DNA of 64,000 nt from Sphingobium scionense (GTDB taxonomy: Bacteria; Pseudomonadota; Alphaproteobacteria; Sphingomonadales; Sphingomonadaceae): the NCBI RefSeq assembly GCF_014197035.1, contig NZ_JACIEU010000001.1:124001-188000 (forward strand), read 5' to 3'. Positions within the stretch are counted from its first letter, which is position 1. Every line of letters begins with the position of its first letter. A program made the translations under genes and the position numbers. The notes under the pieces were generated by a model that worked only from the letters and a program-made list of their open reading frames with translations, was not told the origin of the DNA and did no database searches. This document shows positions 60,334-64,000 of this stretch, one piece after another.

Positions 60334-60442
60334 CCACCCCTGATAGACGCTCAACGCGCCGATCGGCGCCAGGCACACCCGATAGCGGTCGGTCCGCTCC
60401 TGGGCGGGAAAGCTGTCCGGTGTGAAGCGACCATTGTTCGCC
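60334..60442. repeat. 109-nt direct repeat, copy 2
   Basis: The partner of copy 1 at 59766-59874, with only a few differences and the same length. It lies 63 nt before the next small gene's start. Because each copy stands before a small plus-strand gene, the repeats may have taken part in gene shuffling or supply promoter elements. Confidence 0.85.
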
Positions 60443-60504
60443 GTTGTAGCCGCGATCAACCTTTCTCGATTGCGGACATTCTGGGGCGATGGCACCATGA
60501 CCTA

Positions 60505-60780
60505 ATGCAGCGTTACCCGTCTCGCCCATCAGTCCCATCTGCAATCCATGAACGAGTGTTCTTCGTGCTGTGGGTTGTCATGTCCGCTTTAGCGATCCTC
60601 GCAGACGGAATTGAGATAAATGACCATCCTGACCGCGCGCATGAGATATTTTCGCACATGGGCATCGCTTTGTTATGGTGCGTTCCATTTGGCGTAGTGG
60701 GATTTATTCTGCGTTGGCGGCGCTTAAAGAAACATGCAGAGCGGCAAGCATTCCTCTCTTCCGTAGCGAATTTGGAATAG
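60505..60780 (+). CDS. Small two-helix membrane protein
   Basis: A 91-residue protein from ATG 60505; the longer frame to 60205 overlaps the previous gene and the repeat and is not used. Two hydrophobic segments ('VFFVLWVVMSALAILADGI' and 'IALLWCVPFGVVGFILRW') with a short acidic loop and a basic tail. No family was recognised. Confidence 0.6.
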   Translation: MQRYPSRPSVPSAIHERVFFVLWVVMSALAILADGIEINDHPDRAHEIFSHMGIALLWCVPFGVVGFILRWRRLKKHAERQAFLSSVANLE

Positions 60781-61436
60781 CGTCAGCTAACCGCATGAAT
60801 CAGCGCGAACCTGACCGCCTCACCCCCCGTCACCGCCATTCTGGCTTCGGACCTGGCGAGGGCAAAAAGCGGACGGACGGGACTAGCGCGACTTGCTGCG
60901 CCATTCATCCGATCGAAGCGCCGGGTTGGGTGGATAGAGGACATAGGCAAGCTGCCTTGCAAAGTCAGCAACGCGCCCTTGTCGGTCGTTTGAGGGCCGA
61001 TTGGGCACGCTTGGCAGCGGAATGTCCGGTTTCCCTCGCTGAGCATGGCGCGGGCCCTATCGGAAGGGAGTGCCTCGGCCCTGCGGTGGCGACGTCAGCC
61101 GTGCCCGCTACCGCACGGCTGAGGAGTTATTCGCCGGGCTCGAGGCGATGGACCACCCACGCAGGGTCGCGCGGATCGGTGATGCAGGCCGCAAGCTGCC
61201 GACAAATCCCCATTGCGCGCTCCCCCTGCGCCAGCAACAGCACGCCTCAGTCAGAGGTAAGCCGCCCACCGTCGAACGCGGCTGTAAACTTCTTGCCGCT
61301 AACAGCTGGGAATCCGAAAGGTCTTGCGATATCGCCGGTGCGTGCGGCACAGCGGCAATTCTGAGCCGGCGTTCTTTAGCTTCTCAAGAAATACTTTCTC
61401 TCCTGCGCCGTCCTAAATCAGCAACGAGATACCAAG
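60781..61436. other. Gene-poor stretch with possible repeat remnants
   Basis: 656 nt. The open frames on both strands are rich in Arg/Ser/Ala and look like antisense shadows. Short elements such as CGGAATGTCCGG (61018-61029) and the hairpin GCCGTGCCCGCTACCGCACGGC (61097-61118) are palindromic. No gene is called. Confidence 0.4.
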
Positions 61437-62210
61437 ATGCCGATCATTCCAGTCGCTTTGATTGAAGAATACGAGCGATACGCTGAACGCGCATCTGCAG
61501 TAGAACAGGCGTTTCGGCCTCGCGCTCGCGCGGCCATTATGCGCGAGTACCCAGACGCGGTACTAATAATCTCGCCAACTGACTGTGAGTTCATGGGGTA
61601 TTCGGAAAGCCGTAAGACCTTCATCAAGGGAGATGTCTTACGGTTTCCTCGATGGCATCCAACACAGCCCGAAGTGAAACTCCGATCTGCTTTGCTGGAT
61701 GGCAAACTGCTCCGACAGCGCATCGAAACGCACAAGGCTAATCCAGATGGCAGCTACTGGAATAGCTATCACGTCAATGGGTTCGCTTTTGAACGGATTG
61801 GTGCTGAGCGCCTAGTCGAAGGTAGCATGTACGTGAACCACGTGCGCATCGCCTACTCCGGGCATGGGACCAAATTGGAGGCTGGGGGCTTCAGGAGTAG
61901 ATTTCTTGACGTTATGAATGACCAACTCGACCTTGAAGGGCTTGATGACACTTTCGTTAAGTTCCATGCATTTTATCTCGTCATGAACCAGACCGGGACC
62001 GCCAGCTTTACCCAGCGCGTCCAAATGCCCGGACACGACTTCAACCACTCCATCTACCTAAATGAGGTTGCGAAGACTTTTGTCGATGAGTGCGAGCCGC
62101 TTCTCGCGTTAATCGAAAAGATCGAGGGCCGGTTCCACGTGAACTCAGAAGAGCTTTGTGATCGCTACTTCGACACTGAAAAGGATTGGGAAGAACTCGG
62201 CTTCGTCTAG
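61437..62210 (+). CDS. Hypothetical protein
   Basis: A 257-residue soluble protein, not recognised. It is acidic, without signal peptide or membrane helix. 'HVNGFAFERIGAERLVEGSM' and 'FTQRVQMPGHDFNHSIYLNE' look like ordered globular sequence. The AT-richer composition compared with the core genes suggests a recently acquired gene. Confidence 0.6.
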   Translation: MPIIPVALIEEYERYAERASAVEQAFRPRARAAIMREYPDAVLIISPTDCEFMGYSESRKTFIKGDVLRFPRWHPTQPEVKLRSALLDGKLLRQRIETHKANPDGSYWNSYHVNGFAFERIGAERLVEGSMYVNHVRIAYSGHGTKLEAGGFRSRFLDVMNDQLDLEGLDDTFVKFHAFYLVMNQTGTASFTQRVQMPGHDFNHSIYLNEVAKTFVDECEPLLALIEKIEGRFHVNSEELCDRYFDTEKDWEELGFV

Positions 62211-62276
62211 TCCCAAGGGGCGAAACCTGCCCACTGCGTCAGGTGAATGAGCCTGACTAATACCAGCCTGCATTGA

Positions 62277-62422
62277 TCAGAACTGACGGGCCCATTTGCG
62301 GTGGCCGATGGTCATGATGCGCCATGCCTGATCGACCAACCTGTTCCAGGCCTCGCAGCAGTGGTCAACGATGTTGTCGTGGGACGTGAACACCCGATTG
62401 GAGAGCCAATTATCGGTAAGCG
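62277..62422 (-). pseudogene. IS630-family transposase, C-terminal remnant
   Basis: The minus strand encodes 'DNWLSNRVFTSHDNIVDHCC' followed by 'EAWNRLVDQAWRIMTIGHRK' and ends with 'WARQF' and a stop at 62277-62279. This is the standard C terminus of IS630-type transposases. The rest of the gene (DDE core) is missing on the left end of the homology. It is an old insertion that was largely deleted. Confidence 0.8.
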
Positions 62423-62735
62423 CGCATTTCGTAGCACGCTGCTTCGGGAGGCAGTGCGGCGATCATAGTTGACGCTGGACGAAACAGGCCACCGCGGCGA
62501 CAGAGGTGGCTTGGAAAATCTTCACACTGAGATAAGTGGATTTTCTGCCTGAGAGCAGCCAGCGCTACCGGCAGCTATCTTGCCTTTGCCTCTCCGAACG
62601 CGACATTCGCCTACCGGCCAAAACTGGAAATTCAGAAACGAAGAAATCGGTTCTGAATGCTTACAAAATCCTGCACCGAATTAAGCAGCATGCATATTAC
62701 CAAACCGAGCCTCCCAGCCATCAGCCCGTAACTTC
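62423..62735. other. Intergenic stretch after the IS630 remnant
   Basis: 313 nt with no gene that can be supported. A plus-strand frame (from 62536) is open but lacks a ribosome-binding site, and its sequence looks random. The adjoining 62211-62276 probably is the outer end of the insertion element. Confidence 0.35.
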
Positions 62736-62828
62736 TTACCGTTGCCCCTTCAAGGCCCGCAACAGGGTCGCGAGGCTGGTCAGCACCGCTGCCACTCCAA
62801 GAAGAAACGATCCGTCGATAATCATCAT
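62736..62828 (-). CDS. 30-residue single-helix membrane peptide
   Basis: A very short gene: ATG 62828 (a second ATG at 62825) with AGGAG six bases upstream. The product starts MMIIDG, continues with a hydrophobic helix ('SFLLGVAAVLTSLATLLRAL') and ends with the basic tail KGQR. The layout resembles small holin-like or type I toxin peptides, but also small regulatory membrane peptides. It is divergent from the 62894 gene, 65 nt away. Evidence is the ribosome-binding site plus the helix pattern only. Confidence 0.5.
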   Translation of the reverse strand: MMIIDGSFLLGVAAVLTSLATLLRALKGQR

Positions 62829-62893
62829 TGCCGACTCCTTTTCCGCTCTATATGTTCACTATTTGTTTCCATGTAGGAAAGAGGGATTCTGCG

Positions 62894-63229
62894 ATGTGCG
62901 TTCTGATCACCCCGATTTCGGATAGTGTTCGCCTGCGGGTTACCGGCGACGTGGAAACGATGCTGGCAGTGCCTTATGAAAATGACGATCGATTTCTGAT
63001 TGGCCTGAGCGACGGCACATTGCTGATGGGTTGCTACGACAAGGACATGCGCTGCCGTTGGGAAGTCGCTCGCGATGGCGCAGGCTTCGTTCATTTTGAG
63101 GGCAATTCTGCCCGTGTCGAATGGCGCATCGAATGGCTGACTATCGCGGCATTCGACGCTCGCGTAGTGGAGCCAGCCAATCCGCCGGCATTGCCGCTAT
63201 TTCCGGACCTTGATCGCTGGGCGGCATGA
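62894..63229 (+). CDS. Hypothetical protein, conserved-looking
   Basis: A 111-residue soluble protein from ATG 62894 (AAGAGGGA eight bases upstream). A beta-rich sequence ('VRLRVTGDVETMLAVPYEND', 'FLIGLSDGTLLMGCYDKD') with a Trp/Glu-rich end. No family is known to me. The good start signals and regular pattern make it a likely real gene. Confidence 0.6.
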   Translation: MCVLITPISDSVRLRVTGDVETMLAVPYENDDRFLIGLSDGTLLMGCYDKDMRCRWEVARDGAGFVHFEGNSARVEWRIEWLTIAAFDARVVEPANPPALPLFPDLDRWAA

Positions 63230-63307
63230 GGCCGGCGAGCGCTCCGCGCCAGAATGCGAGGTCAGGAACAGCCGCCGTCAATCGCATGCCGGCGATCCAA
63301 CTACGGA

Positions 63308-64000
63308 TTACCGATGCCGCTCGCAGGCCGTAACGGGTATGAACGCAGGTTCGCCATATCCTCCGTAAACGTCACTGAGCAGCCAGGTGCGCTCGGCGCC
63401 TGCATCCCCTTGACTGATGCTCTTCCACCAGAAGCGCAAGGCGGCATCCCAGCGATACCCCCTCGCTTTCAGACGATCCTTGGCATCGAACGGCGCATCG
63501 ACGGCATTAACGCGCCAGGTTGGCTGATCCGAACAGGCGATCAGTTTTGCAAGGATTGTCTCGCCGTCCGGCAATCCGTGTGAAAGCAGATAGAGAAGAG
63601 CAAGGATGTCGTTTTCGGCCCGGTGCCCCTCGTAGAACCACCCACATTGCGAAACGAGATGCGCAAGCGCGCGCCCTTCGAAACCCAGCTCGAGCCAGTC
63701 GAGCTCGGCCATGGAACAAGCCCATGGCTTGCCGGCAATGGCTGGCAGACGACGATCGACAAACGGCCGGTCGAATGCGGCATTATGGGCAACGATGATG
63801 TCAGCGGAGGCGAGTATGTCCACGGCCGCAGCATCGTCGATTGCTTGGCCTGCAACGTCTTCCTCCGTCAGGCCGGTGAGCATCGTGATCCTGGGGTCCA
63901 GCGGCATGGCCGGATCCTCACGCCAGACGCGGGGCACACCGACCTGAATGATGCGCCCTTGTGCGTCGAACCGGAAGCGCTGGACAGCCAGCTCGATGAT
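63308..64000 (-). CDS. DnaQ-like 3'-5' exonuclease (5' end outside window)
   Basis: The frame runs off the right edge; 231 codons are visible. The sequence 'MLTGLTEEDVAGQAID', 'ADIIVAHNAAFDRPFVDRRL' and 'CGWFYEGHRAENDILALLYL' carries the Exo II and Exo III motifs (Asp and H-x4-D) of the DEDDh exonuclease family, as in the epsilon subunit of DNA polymerase III. The first DxE motif must lie beyond 64000. A C-terminal extension ('RLKARGYRWDAALRFWWKS') follows the nuclease. It may take part in repair or proofreading of the element's DNA. Confidence 0.82.
   Translation of the reverse strand: MIELAVQRFRFDAQGRIIQVGVPRVWREDPAMPLDPRITMLTGLTEEDVAGQAIDDAAAVDILASADIIVAHNAAFDRPFVDRRLPAIAGKPWACSMAELDWLELGFEGRALAHLVSQCGWFYEGHRAENDILALLYLLSHGLPDGETILAKLIACSDQPTWRVNAVDAPFDAKDRLKARGYRWDAALRFWWKSISQGDAGAERTWLLSDVYGGYGEPAFIPVTACERHR

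Noticed and set aside
59766..60442. Idea that the 109-nt repeats are integron attC sites
   Set aside because: I found no GTTRRRY / RYYYAAC core pair at the repeat ends and no integron integrase in the window.
60675..61364. Plus-strand frame of 229 codons
   Set aside because: It overlaps the membrane-protein gene, is rich in Arg/Ser/Pro and has no domain. It looks like a chance frame in high-GC DNA.

Overview
The window is chromosomal-type DNA from a high-GC alphaproteobacterium, most likely a sphingomonad (Sphingobium/Sphingomonas group). The clues are a large TonB-dependent receptor, many Tat-exported enzymes, a periplasmic 3-keto-sugar gene set, and intergenic palindromic repeats of a kind common in that group. 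The species was not determined. No rRNA, tRNA or CRISPR array was recognised.

Left part, positions 1-33352, is core-like and tightly packed. After the 3' end of a LysR regulator comes a minus-strand aerotolerance-type operon: DUF4159 protein, MoxR ATPase, DUF58, BatA-like protein, DUF4175 protein and a further membrane protein. Next is an exported peptide-handling group: PmbA/TldE-like and TldD-like metalloproteases, a TolB-propeller/amidohydrolase fusion, two gamma-glutamyltransferases and a TonB-dependent receptor. Then comes a catabolic cluster (about 22150-33352) for glycoside use by C3 oxidation. It holds a Gfo/Idh/MocA oxidoreductase, cytochrome c, two exported sugar isomerases and a third isomerase without a visible signal, an MFS transporter, a DUF1080 3-keto-glycoside hydrolase, a gluconate-dehydrogenase-subunit-3 protein, a GMC oxidoreductase and a LacI regulator. 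A perfect LacI-type palindrome lies in the divergent promoter of the cluster.

The accessory part starts after 33352. Positions 34374-42942 hold a GTPase-associated conflict system: a ferritin-like/alpha-beta-hydrolase protein, a helical GASH-like protein, two P-loop GTPases of the double-GTPase type, a GAP1-like protein and a caspase-like protease. The last two carry matching C-terminal EAD1-like adaptor domains. Positions 43710-49556 hold a second, minus-strand four-gene module: an Eco57I-type adenine methyltransferase, a protein with two GHKL ATPase domains, a receiver-like protein with a zinc-knuckle tail, and an unknown protein. I do not recognise this combination as a named system.

Positions 49689-64000 look like the accessory region of an integrative element or plasmid. 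They hold an integrase remnant, an excisionase-like HTH gene, an MNT-HEPN fusion, a small sigma-like protein, ArdC, a ParB-like protein, an orphan antitoxin next to a broken PIN toxin fused to an HNH nuclease remnant, several small genes separated by a repeated element, a stand-alone EF-Tu domain-3 protein, an IS630 remnant, a 30-residue membrane peptide and the 3' part of a DnaQ-like exonuclease. The ardC and parB genes share a conserved leader of about 180 nt placed the same distance from each start codon.

Main items for follow-up: the GTPase/GAP1/caspase system, the methyltransferase-GHKL-receiver module, the paired leaders, and the repeat-separated small-gene array.
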